Shown: positions 51,897 to 61,315, counted from the stretch's first letter. The stretch: 62,804 nt of DNA from an uncultured bacterium (GCA_946560065.1 CAMNUE010000001.1:1-62804); one strand, 5' to 3'. Made by a program: numbers and translations. The notes: generated from the sequence alone by a model not told the origin.

Positions 51897-53247
51897 TATT
51901 TTATATTATGTAGTATTAATATTCACACTAATTATCTTAATCCCTAGATTAACAATTCCTAAAACTTCGAACTATCATTCAAACAGTAATTACTTTCAAG
52001 GTAAAATAACAGATATTTCATATATCGATGAAAAACTCACTATCAAATTAAAAAATAAAGAAACAATAATTGCCAGTACTTACTTAAAAAACAAAAACTT
52101 TGACTTAAATTTAGGAGACGAATTACTAATAAAAGGAAATTTTAAAACACCAGCATCTAATACAACTGATTATCTCTTTAACTATCAAACTTATCTGTCC
52201 CATAAAAATACTTTTTATTTAGTTGAAATAATTTCGTTAAAAAGAATATCTGAAAATAAGAATCTCTATTATTTTATTAAACAAAAATTAATAAATCACC
52301 TAGAGGGAGATCCCTATCTCCACACCTTTATTTTAGGTGATAAAAAGTTTTTAAGAAAAGATGTGAAAAGAAGTTACCAAGGAAATGGAATCAGCCATCT
52401 ATTTGCGATAAGTGGAATGCATATAACTTTATTAAGTTCATTATTAGAAAAAATTTTAAAAAGGTTTAAATTATCTGAAGAATCAATCTTCAAAATAGTT
52501 ACCATCATTCTCTTACTATATCTATTTCTAGTTGGACTAGCTCCATCCATCTTAAGAGGAGTCTTATTCTACATAGTTTTTTCTCTAAACAAAATATATT
52601 ATTTCTACATTAAACCAATTAATTTATTCATATTAATTTTAAGTACAAGTTTCTTAATAAACCCCAATTATCTTTATGATATTGGCTTTCAATATTCTTA
52701 TTTAATAAGTTTTTCTCTAATCACTTCTAGTAAATATCTAAGTTCCGAAAAATACTTAATTAGTCTCTTTAAAGTATCACTCCTATCATTAATTACTAGT
52801 CTCCCAATCACTCTTTATAACTTCCATGAATTAAATTTTCTCAGTCTAATCTATAACTTATTTTATGTTCCATTAATCAGTCTTTTAATATTTCCACTAG
52901 CTCTTTTAACTGTAATATTTAAACCAATAACTCCAATCTTCAATTTACTAACAACATTTTTAGAAAAATCTTCTTTACTTTTAAATAGAATTTCTATAGG
53001 GAAGTTTATCTTTAAAAGAGTAAGTAACTATATTTATCTTTTATATTTACTACTAGTAATAATATATCTTATAAAGAGAAGAAAGCAAATTCTATTTATC
53101 ATCCTAACCTTACTAATAATTCATTATTCTCTTCCTTTTTTTGATACTAGTAATTATTTAAAAATGTTAGACCAAACTTGTCCGATTATGATACAAAGAT
53201 TAAATAATATATTTCAAAGAAACCCTTTGATTTCAATAGGAATATAG
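51865..53247 (+). CDS. comEC: Competence channel ComEC, lacking the metallo-beta-lactamase domain
   Basis: A 460-residue protein overlapping comEA by 32 bases. It has an N-terminal membrane helix, an OB-like DUF4131 region (FQGKITDISYIDEKL), and the Competence domain with GISHLFAISGMHITLLS and several helices. Full ComEC (about 750 residues) continues with a LDVGQGD-motif nuclease domain. Here the frame stops after LKMLDQTCPIMI and 15 further residues. The stop lies in a terminator and accessory DNA begins right after. It may be inactive, or the nuclease may be encoded elsewhere. Confidence 0.85.
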   Translation: MLKLRKILLSDILYYVVLIFTLIILIPRLTIPKTSNYHSNSNYFQGKITDISYIDEKLTIKLKNKETIIASTYLKNKNFDLNLGDELLIKGNFKTPASNTTDYLFNYQTYLSHKNTFYLVEIISLKRISENKNLYYFIKQKLINHLEGDPYLHTFILGDKKFLRKDVKRSYQGNGISHLFAISGMHITLLSSLLEKILKRFKLSEESIFKIVTIILLLYLFLVGLAPSILRGVLFYIVFSLNKIYYFYIKPINLFILILSTSFLINPNYLYDIGFQYSYLISFSLITSSKYLSSEKYLISLFKVSLLSLITSLPITLYNFHELNFLSLIYNLFYVPLISLLIFPLALLTVIFKPITPIFNLLTTFLEKSSLLLNRISIGKFIFKRVSNYIYLLYLLLVIIYLIKRRKQILFIILTLLIIHYSLPFFDTSNYLKMLDQTCPIMIQRLNNIFQRNPLISIGI

Positions 53248-53289
53248 CCTTTTCTAAATTTAAAATGATTTAGAGAAGGCTATTTTTTT
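53244..53289 (+). terminator. Terminator at the comEC end / element border
   Basis: ATAGCCTTTTCTAAAT pairs with ATTTAGAGAAGGCTAT across an 8-base loop, followed by six T residues. The stem includes the comEC stop codon. A perfect 12-base palindrome (CCTAAATTTAGG, 53293-53304) follows directly. Confidence 0.9.
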
Positions 53290-53437
53290 ATGCCTAAATT
53301 TAGGAAATGTAAGAAGGGTGGCTTTGAATTTTAATAGCGAAATTTTTATATGTTATTAGAACTAGATTATAATAATATAAAAAAAATAGTATGCTAAAAT
53401 TTTTTATTAAATATATGATTATTTACAAATTAAAAAC
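53290..53437. other. AT-rich interval at probable element border
   Basis: About 150 bases without a supported gene, between the comEC terminator and the next promoter. It contains the CCTAAATTTAGG palindrome and otherwise only AT-rich sequence. It may hold an attachment site, but the matching copy would lie outside the window. Confidence 0.4.
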
Positions 53438-53466
53438 TTGATAACAGTCCTAAAATAGTATATAAT
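53438..53466 (+). promoter_or_regulatory. Sigma-A promoter of the AbrB-like gene
   Basis: TTGATA at 53438-53443 and TATAAT at 53461-53466 with a 17-base spacer. Confidence 0.8.
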
Positions 53467-53490
53467 TAGACTAAAATTAGGAGGGTGTTT

Positions 53491-53685
53491 ATGGATAAAG
53501 ATTTAATTTATTTGGATACTTATGTATTACAAAAGGATATGAGAATCCGATTGCCTAAAAGTGTATTAAAAAATATGAAAATAGAAAAAGGTATTACTAA
53601 ATTCCAAATTTACTATGATAAAATTAATGAAAGCCTTGTATTGAAACCAGAAAAAAATGAAAAAAAACAAGAAAATTTAATTTAG
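53491..53685 (+). CDS. AbrB/MazE-like small DNA-binding protein
   Basis: A 64-residue protein. MRIRLPKSVLKNMKIEKG (about 16-33) matches the beta-strand and loop of SpoVT/AbrB swapped-hairpin DNA-binding domains, which occur in transition-state regulators and antitoxins. No toxin gene is adjacent. It precedes the DNA methyltransferase by 52 bases on the same strand and may regulate the restriction-modification genes. GGAGGGTG precedes ATG 53491. Confidence 0.65.
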   Translation: MDKDLIYLDTYVLQKDMRIRLPKSVLKNMKIEKGITKFQIYYDKINESLVLKPEKNEKKQENLI

Positions 53686-53737
53686 TTCATCTTAATATAA
53701 ATCAATAAATTAATTTTGAATGGAGGAAGAATGTTTT

Positions 53738-54979
53738 ATGAAAAATAAAAGAGTTTTGTCGCTTTTTAGTGGTTGCGGTGGAATGGATATAGGATTTGAA
53801 GGAAATTTTAAATGTTTAAAAAAATCAATAAATACTATTATTCATCCAAATTGGATTGAAGAAGATAATGGAGAATGGATAAGAACTAAAAATACCGGAT
53901 TTGAAACAGTATTTGCAAATGACATTAGACCTGATGCAAAAGCTGCATGGGTTTCATATTTTTCATCAAAAAATAAATATGCTAATGATATATATCATCT
54001 TGAGAGTATAGTTAATCTTGTAAAAAGAGCTAAGGCAGGAGAAAAGGTATTTCCAGAAAATATAGATATAGTTACTGGTGGATTTCCTTGTCAGGATTTT
54101 TCGGTTGCAGGTAAACGAAAGGGGTTTAACTCTGATAAAAGTCATGACGGTGGACATTTAGAAGTTGATGAACCAACAGTTGAAAGTAGAGGACAATTAT
54201 ATATGTGGATGAAGGAGGTAATTAGTATTGTTCAGCCATCGGTGTTTGTAGCAGAAAATGTTAAGGGGCTAACAACATTGGAGGATGCGAAGGAAATTAT
54301 AGAACATGATTTTGCAGATGCTGCAGACGGGGGGTATTTAGTTATACCAGCCAGAGTACTTCAAGCTGCAAATTATGGTGTACCACAGTCTAGAGAACGT
54401 GTAATATTTTATGGATTTAAAAGAAAAAATTTAAATAAAAAAGCATTAAATGAATTACAAAAAATAAAAATATCAGACGAATATGATCCATATCCTATTC
54501 CTACTCATGCATACAATATTGAAGGAAAAAATCTATATCCTTTTGTTTCATGCAAAGATGCATTATATGATTTAGAAGAACCAGATAGAGCAACGGATTT
54601 ATCACAAACTAAATATTCTAAGGCGAAGTATATGCCAAAAGGACAGGGAAATATTGAAATAAAATTAGATTCAATTTCGCCAACAATAAGATCTGAACAT
54701 CATGGAAATATTGAATTTAGAAGATTAAATAAAGAAAATGGAGGAAAACATTTAGAAGAATTAAATTTAGGATTAGAACAAAGACGTTTAACAATTCGTG
54801 AGTGTGCGAGATTGCAAACAATCCCAGATGATTATCAATTCATTTTACCAAAAACTGCTGATAATAAAGGGGTTAGTGCAAGTGAAGCATATAAGATAAT
54901 AGGAAATGCTGTACCATGTATCTTGGGATATAATATCGCAATGAGACTAGCTGAAAATTGGGATAAATATTTTGAATAA
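53738..54979 (+). CDS. DNA (cytosine-5) methyltransferase
   Basis: A 413-residue C5-methyltransferase. Motif I is LFSGCGGMDIGF, motif IV GGFPCQDFS (catalytic cysteine), motif VI ENVKGL, motif VIII QSRERV and motif X AYKIIGNAVP. The target-recognition region lies between VIII and IX; recognition sequence unknown. ATG 53738 puts GGAGGA at acceptable distance; the in-frame ATG 53720 contains that site. It converges on the restriction endonuclease-like gene, as in many type II systems. Confidence 0.95.
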   Translation: MKNKRVLSLFSGCGGMDIGFEGNFKCLKKSINTIIHPNWIEEDNGEWIRTKNTGFETVFANDIRPDAKAAWVSYFSSKNKYANDIYHLESIVNLVKRAKAGEKVFPENIDIVTGGFPCQDFSVAGKRKGFNSDKSHDGGHLEVDEPTVESRGQLYMWMKEVISIVQPSVFVAENVKGLTTLEDAKEIIEHDFADAADGGYLVIPARVLQAANYGVPQSRERVIFYGFKRKNLNKKALNELQKIKISDEYDPYPIPTHAYNIEGKNLYPFVSCKDALYDLEEPDRATDLSQTKYSKAKYMPKGQGNIEIKLDSISPTIRSEHHGNIEFRRLNKENGGKHLEELNLGLEQRRLTIRECARLQTIPDDYQFILPKTADNKGVSASEAYKIIGNAVPCILGYNIAMRLAENWDKYFE

Positions 54980-54980
54980 A

Positions 54981-55010
54981 AAAAATGCTGATTTGTTTTC
55001 AGCATTTTTT
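54981..55010. terminator. Bidirectional terminator methyltransferase/endonuclease
   Basis: AAAAATGCTGA/TCAGCATTTTT with a 7-base loop; T runs in both directions. Confidence 0.88.
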
Positions 55011-55017
55011 ATTTAAA

Positions 55018-56181
55018 TTATTCTGTAGTAGTATCATCAATTATAATTCTTTCATAAATTATATCTAAAGATCCGCCACGTTCATAATACATTTTCGCTT
55101 CTGGAGTTCCGTTAAATTGACCGTGACTAAAACGACATTCATTCCTAATAACTAGTGTTTGATTAGTTTTAGTATTTTTTATAGTTGTTAGTATATTTGC
55201 TTGCTTATCTGGAACGGATCCTTTTATAGATTCTATTATGATGTCATTTCCAAAGGATTGTATGTTAGGTACTTTCAAAATTGTTATCTCGCTATTTGTA
55301 GTTTTTGCATAATAATATTCTTGAGTATGTATTCTAAAAAATCGTGGCAACCCTGCATGATAGTTTAAATTTTTAGTTAATTCATCTGCTAAAGCGTCAG
55401 AAGCAACTATAGCACAATTTTTTTTAGCTTTATTGTAATTAATATTATTTTCAAGGTTTTGATTTATAAATTTTGAGAATACGTGTTCACGGGTTTTAGA
55501 AGATGTTATATTTTCAAAATCTGTTAAAGTACAATTAATTGGTAAAATGGATTTAGCAATAAGACTACTGTTTTGAAAATACTCTAATATTACATTATTA
55601 TCTTTTAAAGTAATTTGACTATTTTTGTGCTTAACTTTATTTTCATAACTCCATATACAATTATTTGATTTTAATGTGGTTAATAGCTCTTGCCATGTAG
55701 TATCAAACCATATTTCGTATTCATTTCTTGCATAATCATTAAAAATATGCCTTTTCGTATAATTAGAACCAGTATAACAATTTAATAATTTGTATAATCC
55801 CATATTTTCTAAGATAAAGCTTTCTTCTTTTAAAGAAAATGCATAATTACCAATTGTTATATCAATAGGGTCTTCTTTTTGTGTATTGTTTCCTTGCCAT
55901 GTAATAATATCATTTTTATCTATTTTAAAATAAGTACTTTCATAAATAGTTTTTCCTAGTTTATATCCATTATCTATAATTGTTCTTAATTCACCTGAAA
56001 AAATGGATACATCTTCAATATTATTTGCACTAGATATATCTCCAGATATTACTTCTCTAGCATATTCCATAAATTTTTTAGAATTATATAAGTCCTCTTT
56101 TTTAAATTGTATTTCTTGTTTTAATAATCCAACTGTTGTTGCAACACTTAATTCCCTTAAATGCGTTTTTATATCTGCCAT
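55018..56181 (-). CDS. Putative type II restriction endonuclease
   Basis: A 387-residue protein. A likely PD-(D/E)xK site is DPIDITIGNYAFSLKEES (about 105-122), where D, then K/E after a strand, give the metal-binding pattern. The rest has no named match; HaeII/HaeIII-like nucleases are candidates. It is three bases downstream of a controller-type HTH gene and converges on the C5-methyltransferase, the classic arrangement of a type II restriction pair. GGAGG precedes the ATG. Confidence 0.65.
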   Translation of the reverse strand: MADIKTHLRELSVATTVGLLKQEIQFKKEDLYNSKKFMEYAREVISGDISSANNIEDVSIFSGELRTIIDNGYKLGKTIYESTYFKIDKNDIITWQGNNTQKEDPIDITIGNYAFSLKEESFILENMGLYKLLNCYTGSNYTKRHIFNDYARNEYEIWFDTTWQELLTTLKSNNCIWSYENKVKHKNSQITLKDNNVILEYFQNSSLIAKSILPINCTLTDFENITSSKTREHVFSKFINQNLENNINYNKAKKNCAIVASDALADELTKNLNYHAGLPRFFRIHTQEYYYAKTTNSEITILKVPNIQSFGNDIIIESIKGSVPDKQANILTTIKNTKTNQTLVIRNECRFSHGQFNGTPEAKMYYERGGSLDIIYERIIIDDTTTE

Positions 56182-56184
56182 TTT

Positions 56185-56409
56185 TTATTCCTCCTCTTTA
56201 TTATTATTTTCTTTTACAGTTTCTATTATATCTTCAAGATTGCATTCTAATGCTTCACATATTTTTAGAAGAACATCTGTGGTCACATTTGCACCTTTTC
56301 CGAGTTTTGCTATAGACGCAGGACTAATGTTTGCAATTTTTCCTAAATCCTGCTTATTCATTCCTTTATCAATTAATAATTTCCATAATTTGTTATAACT
56401 AATATGCAT
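56185..56409 (-). CDS. XRE-family HTH protein, likely restriction-modification controller
   Basis: A 74-residue Cro/CI-type helix-turn-helix protein (KLWKLLIDKGMNKQDLGKIA; SPASIAKLGKGANVTTDVLLKICEAL, in parts). Such short proteins are common beside C5-methyltransferases and act as regulators of the endonuclease gene. AGGAGG precedes the ATG. It is the third gene of a four-gene minus-strand operon. Confidence 0.85.
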   Translation of the reverse strand: MHISYNKLWKLLIDKGMNKQDLGKIANISPASIAKLGKGANVTTDVLLKICEALECNLEDIIETVKENNNKEEE

Positions 56410-56421
56410 AAATTAACCTCC

Positions 56422-59181
56422 TTATTTTTTATCAATATAGTTTTTTAAAATTTCAACATCTTTACTTATGTCCCTAGGTTTAATTCTATTTATAACTTTT
56501 TCTTCTACTTCTGGTGTCCAGTAGATTTTTAGTTTTTCTCTTGCTCTTGTTATAGCAGTATAGAAAACATTATGCGTTACTAATTCCTCAACTTCATCAG
56601 TTACTACTATTTTGACGGATTCAAACTCTAATCCTTGGGCTTTATGGATTGAAACTGCGTAAGCAACCTGAAATGGAACTATAGTTCTAAAATCGTCTCC
56701 TTCCTCATCAGCACTTTTTAGTTTATATACGTAAAATCTAATAAGAGATGTTTCTTCTTCTTCATTATTTTCAAGAAGGTCAAGACCTGTACCATACGTA
56801 TCTCTTTCAAATACTAATTTAGGAATTTCAATATCAAATCTAATGCGTTCATTAGGTGTATCTACATCCATGATTTTTACACCTCGGATTATTCCTTTCA
56901 AATTGTTGTATATGACTGGTCTGAATCTATCTGAATCAAGAAATAGTATAGGATCACCAACTTTATATTGTTGAACATCCCAAGTAACTGCTGGGTTTGG
57001 ATTACTTTCTTGCAAAAATCTATTAATATTATTTATGCCATATAGTCCATCGTAATTAAGGCATAAAATTGCCTCGCCAGGTTCAAGTGAAGAAAGCAAT
57101 GTCTCATCTACTTTTAGAGAATAACTTTCTCTTTCAATTACTTCCTTAGCTGTATCATCCATGCATCTAACTTTATCCCAAAGCTCTAGCAATTGTTTAT
57201 TTTTAGTTCTATGAGGTTTTTTTAGTTCAAAAACAGCAGTTTCTGGTAAGAACGCCCTTAATACTGAGAACCAGTTTCCAAACTGTATTGCATCAATTTG
57301 ATATGTATCTCCGACTAATAAAAGCATTTCAAAATTTGCTTTTTGTAGTATTTCAACCATATCTTTATTACTGACAGTACTACATTCATCAATGACTAAT
57401 AATTTATAATCAATTGAAGAAGTTTGATGTTTAAAGCTTTCGATTGTAGAAAATGTAGTATTTTCTGCATCAATTTTTCTAATTAAATTTTCTTTTGCTG
57501 GATTTGTTTGAGTTAAATATAGTTTAGGCTCATCGTTTAGAAAGTGTGAAACATGGTTTATTAATGTGGATTTTCCTACACCAGCAGACCCGTATATTAC
57601 ACCAACTCTTGAATCGGAAAATATTTGTCTAATAATATCCTTCTTTTCATCACAATCGATTTCATAATCATCAAAGAGTAGCCATGCATCCACATTAGTG
57701 CTGTAGTTTTCTATACCTGACTCAGCTAATTCTTGTAATTTTTCAATTATGGTACAAGTATCCAGTTTATAATCATTTATAAATACTTGATTGTGCTCTA
57801 GCATTAAATCACCCTCAGGTCTGTGCCCAGAGTAAAGATTTTCATTATACGTTTTTATAAGTTCTGGATAATCAGGGTAATTTTCCAATTCACTAATATC
57901 AGTGAATAATTGTCCTTTGCCTTCTGTATTATTTTTTATAAATCTTGCAAATAATTCATGACGATTACCATTACAAGGAATGCACTCAAATATTGCAGAT
58001 AATTTTGGATTATGTCCAAGAGGGGAGCGATTAAATGGCAACTCATCAAATGGCTTACTACCAATATCTAAATATAAGTTAGATAGATAGCCGTTTGGAG
58101 CTTTAACCCATTCTTCACGATATTTACTATAGTACCCTGATGAATATTGACTCCTTATTATAACGTTATTCATATTATAAAGTAAGTATCTTAATATATT
58201 TTTTCCGTCTTTGCCGCTTAATATTATATTTCTACAATAATCTAATATTGGAATAAATATAGGAGTTTTAAGACTACTTTTCCATTTAAGAGTAATATCG
58301 TTATAGGCAGAATCTGGAAAGTCTATTAGATTATTTAAGGTGTATTTTGTTTTAGTAAGAAATTCACAAATCAATCGTTGCTCTGGATAACTTACTCTTA
58401 TTTTATCTCCTTTTATTATTGATATAAAATTTTGAAATTCACAATCTCTTATAGAAACTTCCCATCCATCAATAATGATTATAGGCATTGTTTTGCCTAA
58501 TATTTCGATAGTTTCATTTATAAGATGAAATTTAGATGCATAGTTACTTTTAATTGGAAGTTTAGTAAAAGCAATAACTCTGTTTGTCTTAGATTTGTTT
58601 TTTCTGTCATCAACAGGAGTAAATGTAACTTCATAATATATCTTTCTATCTACAAATAGAGGTTTGATTTTTTGGATATAGTATTTATCTTTACTATCTG
58701 TGTGTAATGCTGCAGGGTGATGTTCTATTTTTTCTGCAATTTTTTTATAGTATTCCTGTAAGGTATCATCTAAATGTAATGGGAATTTATCTAAATTATG
58801 TAGTACGTCAATGCCAAAATAATCTCTAAGAAGATTTTTTGTTTCAAGTAGGTACTGATAATATTTTAACATTAATCGTTCTGATCCATCTTCATCTAAA
58901 GTGTATTGCGTAGTTACAACTTGTAGATAGTTACGAAACTTATATAGGGTATATAGGTCACTATTTACTTGGCAATACTCGATTGCTTTAGTTAAATTTT
59001 CTTCATTAATGTCGATTTCTTTGCCATTGGCATAAAATTTAAGCATTACATGATTAATGAATTTTATTAGTTGTTCTAATATATCTTGTGAAATTGCACC
59101 ACGAGAAGAGTCTTCGATTTCATCTAAGTGTCTACATATAACACTATCTATTCTTTTTATAGAATTATCAATTGTTGGCAT
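56422..59181 (-). CDS. RecD/Dda-like superfamily 1 helicase with large N-terminal domain
   Basis: A 919-residue protein. The first 500 or so residues show no recognised domain. The C-terminal part is an SF1B helicase: Walker A GSAGVGKSTL (about 540), Walker B LLVIDECSTV, motif III LVGDTYQIDAIQFG, and motif V/VI region AVSIHKAQGLEFESV plus YTAITRAREKL. It is cotranscribed with the restriction genes (12-base gap to the HTH gene, 15-base gap from the 273-aa gene). A role in defence or DNA processing of the element is likely. AAGGATGAT lies before the ATG. Confidence 0.85.
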   Translation of the reverse strand: MPTIDNSIKRIDSVICRHLDEIEDSSRGAISQDILEQLIKFINHVMLKFYANGKEIDINEENLTKAIEYCQVNSDLYTLYKFRNYLQVVTTQYTLDEDGSERLMLKYYQYLLETKNLLRDYFGIDVLHNLDKFPLHLDDTLQEYYKKIAEKIEHHPAALHTDSKDKYYIQKIKPLFVDRKIYYEVTFTPVDDRKNKSKTNRVIAFTKLPIKSNYASKFHLINETIEILGKTMPIIIIDGWEVSIRDCEFQNFISIIKGDKIRVSYPEQRLICEFLTKTKYTLNNLIDFPDSAYNDITLKWKSSLKTPIFIPILDYCRNIILSGKDGKNILRYLLYNMNNVIIRSQYSSGYYSKYREEWVKAPNGYLSNLYLDIGSKPFDELPFNRSPLGHNPKLSAIFECIPCNGNRHELFARFIKNNTEGKGQLFTDISELENYPDYPELIKTYNENLYSGHRPEGDLMLEHNQVFINDYKLDTCTIIEKLQELAESGIENYSTNVDAWLLFDDYEIDCDEKKDIIRQIFSDSRVGVIYGSAGVGKSTLINHVSHFLNDEPKLYLTQTNPAKENLIRKIDAENTTFSTIESFKHQTSSIDYKLLVIDECSTVSNKDMVEILQKANFEMLLLVGDTYQIDAIQFGNWFSVLRAFLPETAVFELKKPHRTKNKQLLELWDKVRCMDDTAKEVIERESYSLKVDETLLSSLEPGEAILCLNYDGLYGINNINRFLQESNPNPAVTWDVQQYKVGDPILFLDSDRFRPVIYNNLKGIIRGVKIMDVDTPNERIRFDIEIPKLVFERDTYGTGLDLLENNEEEETSLIRFYVYKLKSADEEGDDFRTIVPFQVAYAVSIHKAQGLEFESVKIVVTDEVEELVTHNVFYTAITRAREKLKIYWTPEVEEKVINRIKPRDISKDVEILKNYIDKK

Positions 59182-59196
59182 TTATTATCATCCTTT

Positions 59197-60018
59197 CTAA
59201 AAATCACTATCATTCCAATCATCTAACAAAACATCATATGGGATATTTTTGTCATATTTTTCTGGATGAAGTTTAACGTATAGATTTCTTACTTTTATTC
59301 TTTGGTTTTTGATTAGACTTGTATCTGAAGTACAAGAAATGAAATTTGTACTTAATTCATCAAGAACTCCTAAAATTCCAAATATATCTGATTTTAGTGT
59401 TGGATTTACAAAATCATTAGATTTTTCTTTCCATTTTTCTTGATATAGTTTTTTTATTTGGTTAGGAATACTCATATCTACTAAATAGGTTGCATAGTCT
59501 CCACCAATTAAAGTAAGCATGATTTCCTCATAATCTGAATTAAATTCAGTAAGTAATTTATTATCATTTTCTGTATAGGAAAAACTAGTAGCAGTCTGCT
59601 CAACAGGAATATTAATAGGTTCATCTTTATTAGATGAGCTTTTTCTTTGAGTTGCTGCTGCTTTTTTTATGATTTCATCAAAGCATTTAGCTATTTTGTA
59701 ATTAACATTTTGTAAGTCTATATCATCAATATATCCAGAAAAGTCTTCACAAAGTTTCTCTGAAACAGAATCTCCAAAGTCATCAAGGAAAGATACAAAG
59801 TTTTCTAGGTCAGCAACAGGAGATATCTTTCTTGCTATACCATTTATTGATGATTTTCCATTGTAATAAGCTTTAAAACTACTATTTCCTATATCTTCAA
59901 TTATTGGAAAGTTATCTTCTCCAATTATGGCAGTAAATAGTTTTACAGTAAATTCTACTGTGTTGTCTGATCCGCCAATAACAGGCTTTAATAGATGAGC
60001 AAAATTTGAAAACGTCAT
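59197..60018 (-). CDS. Hypothetical protein of the helicase/restriction operon
   Basis: A 273-residue acidic soluble protein, first gene of the minus-strand operon. No motif is recognised. It has a hydrophobic N-terminal helix region (FAHLLKPVIGG), a Lys/Ser-rich middle and a C-terminal VRNLYVKLHPEKYDKN segment. Constant proximity to the helicase gene suggests a partner or specificity subunit. GAGGGGATAA precedes the ATG. Confidence 0.6.
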   Translation of the reverse strand: MTFSNFAHLLKPVIGGSDNTVEFTVKLFTAIIGEDNFPIIEDIGNSSFKAYYNGKSSINGIARKISPVADLENFVSFLDDFGDSVSEKLCEDFSGYIDDIDLQNVNYKIAKCFDEIIKKAAATQRKSSSNKDEPINIPVEQTATSFSYTENDNKLLTEFNSDYEEIMLTLIGGDYATYLVDMSIPNQIKKLYQEKWKEKSNDFVNPTLKSDIFGILGVLDELSTNFISCTSDTSLIKNQRIKVRNLYVKLHPEKYDKNIPYDVLLDDWNDSDF

Positions 60019-60488
60019 TAATTATCCCCTCATTTCTCGTATTACCGATACATACCGAAGACTATCCATGACTACCCGAGATTTTATAGCAAAGCTGTTA
60101 AAATCTTAAGTGTAAAAAGCAGAAGTAATAACTTCATAGATAGCACGATATGATTTTTAAATTGGTAGGAAATATTATATCAGAAAGTTATGAAGAAATC
60201 CATGCTTTTGCATAAAAAAAATATGCAATCGTGAAAAAAATATACAAAGACGAATAACTTTTTGCTTTTTATAAATTTAATGTTTTGATGCCTGAGTTTG
60301 CAATAGGGCAGAAGGATACGAATAAAAGCTATTTAATACCCATAAAGGTAAAAATGCTTATTTTTAGTACCCTCTCTTTATTGCACCCTAAAATAGGCAG
60401 TAGGAGTCCGTGTACTAAAAAGGCACGGACTCTTTTTTCCTTTCCTTCTGCACTGAAGTAACAGGCAAAAGGAAGGGAGGACTTTTAT
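60019..60488. other. Non-coding interval between divergent element operons
   Basis: About 470 bases with no supported gene. Contents: short near-repeats ACCGATACATACCGA around 60050; a hairpin TTGCATA/TATGCAA (60209-60229); a possible TGCAATA...GGG/CCC...TATTGCA pairing (60300-60386); and the strong terminator at 60404-60438. It must hold the promoters of both the leftward restriction operon and the rightward phage-type operon, and could include an origin or operator. Confidence 0.5.
60404..60438 (+). terminator. Strong leader terminator/attenuator of the phage-type operon
   Basis: GAGTCCGTG (60404-60412) pairs perfectly with CACGGACTC (60424-60432) across an 11-base loop, followed by six T residues. 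It is GC-richer than the surroundings and lies about 40 bases before the ribosome-binding site of the next gene, with no gene ending upstream on this strand. This suggests attenuation or antitermination. Confidence 0.85.
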
Positions 60489-61025
60489 ATGAAAAGTCAT
60501 AAAACAAAACAAGAAAATAGAGGTACTTACACCTACATCTTTGACGATGGAACTAAAATCACAATCAAACCAGGAGAGGAAGGAGTAACAGAGGAGTTCA
60601 TCAAGAAATTACATTCTTTAGATGATTCAGAGGTTTATTACAACCATAAGAACTGGCATAGACCTATATCAGAAAAAGAAAAACAAGATATTAGGGAATG
60701 GGAAGAGAAACACCCAGGAGAAAAATATCAAGAAGTATGGAACATATCTATTGATTCAGTATTTGATGAAGATGGAAACCAAGATAAGTGTATCTATCTT
60801 GCAGATAATACAACTGCTGTAGAAGATACATCAGATGAAGTAGATAGGTTAAGAGAAGTTGTTTCAATGATGACTGAAAAACAACAAAGAGTATATGAAC
60901 TTCATTTCCTAGAAGGCTATTCACTTACTGAAGTAGCTGCCATTATGGGAACTTCTATACCTAGTGTTCACAAGCACAAAGAAAAAATCTTGAAGTTTAT
61001 AAAAGAAAATTTCAAGAGAGGTTAA
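60489..61025 (+). CDS. Sigma-70 region 4-like HTH protein of a mobile element
   Basis: A 178-residue protein. The N-terminal 110 residues are acidic and unassigned (TYTYIFDDGTKITIKPGEEG). The C-terminal part (about 125-175) is a sigma region 4-type HTH: MTEKQQRVYELHFLEGYSLTEVAAIMGTSI (in parts) and SVHKHKEKILKFI. Such proteins are late or early regulators in phages and ICEs of Firmicutes. It opens a rightward operon behind an attenuator-like terminator. GGGAGG precedes the ATG. Confidence 0.82.
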   Translation: MKSHKTKQENRGTYTYIFDDGTKITIKPGEEGVTEEFIKKLHSLDDSEVYYNHKNWHRPISEKEKQDIREWEEKHPGEKYQEVWNISIDSVFDEDGNQDKCIYLADNTTAVEDTSDEVDRLREVVSMMTEKQQRVYELHFLEGYSLTEVAAIMGTSIPSVHKHKEKILKFIKENFKRG

Positions 61026-61096
61026 AAAAAATAAAAAATTCTTTGCCTAGTACTTGTAAGGCAGTGAACTTACAAATACGAAGGGAGGATCACGGG

Positions 61097-61315
61097 ATGG
61101 CTATAAAGCATAAGGTCACAATCAACGTAACTGATGAAAAAGGCAACAATGTGAAAATACTGCGAGGTGGTCAATTAACTTTGCCACAGAAAATCATCAA
61201 ATTTCTATTTGGAGATTATAGACAAGTATTTTTATTAGACCCTGGGCAATCAGTCCAATCCATTGATGTCAAAGAAATTAAGGAAGGAGGAAGTACCGAT
61301 GGGCAAGATGAATAA
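61097..61315 (+). CDS. Small hypothetical element protein
   Basis: A 72-residue protein from ATG 61097, with GGGAGG 14-9 bases upstream; the frame is open to 61043 without a ribosome site. It has KVTINVTDEKGNNVKILRGG, LPQKIIKFLFGDYRQVFLLDPG and an acidic tail. Overlaps the next gene by 17 bases. No family recognised. Confidence 0.6.
   Translation: MAIKHKVTINVTDEKGNNVKILRGGQLTLPQKIIKFLFGDYRQVFLLDPGQSVQSIDVKEIKEGGSTDGQDE

Noticed and set aside
60149..60214. 21-codon frame in the non-coding interval of the element
   Set aside because: No ribosome-binding site, no recognisable product and it ends within a hairpin.
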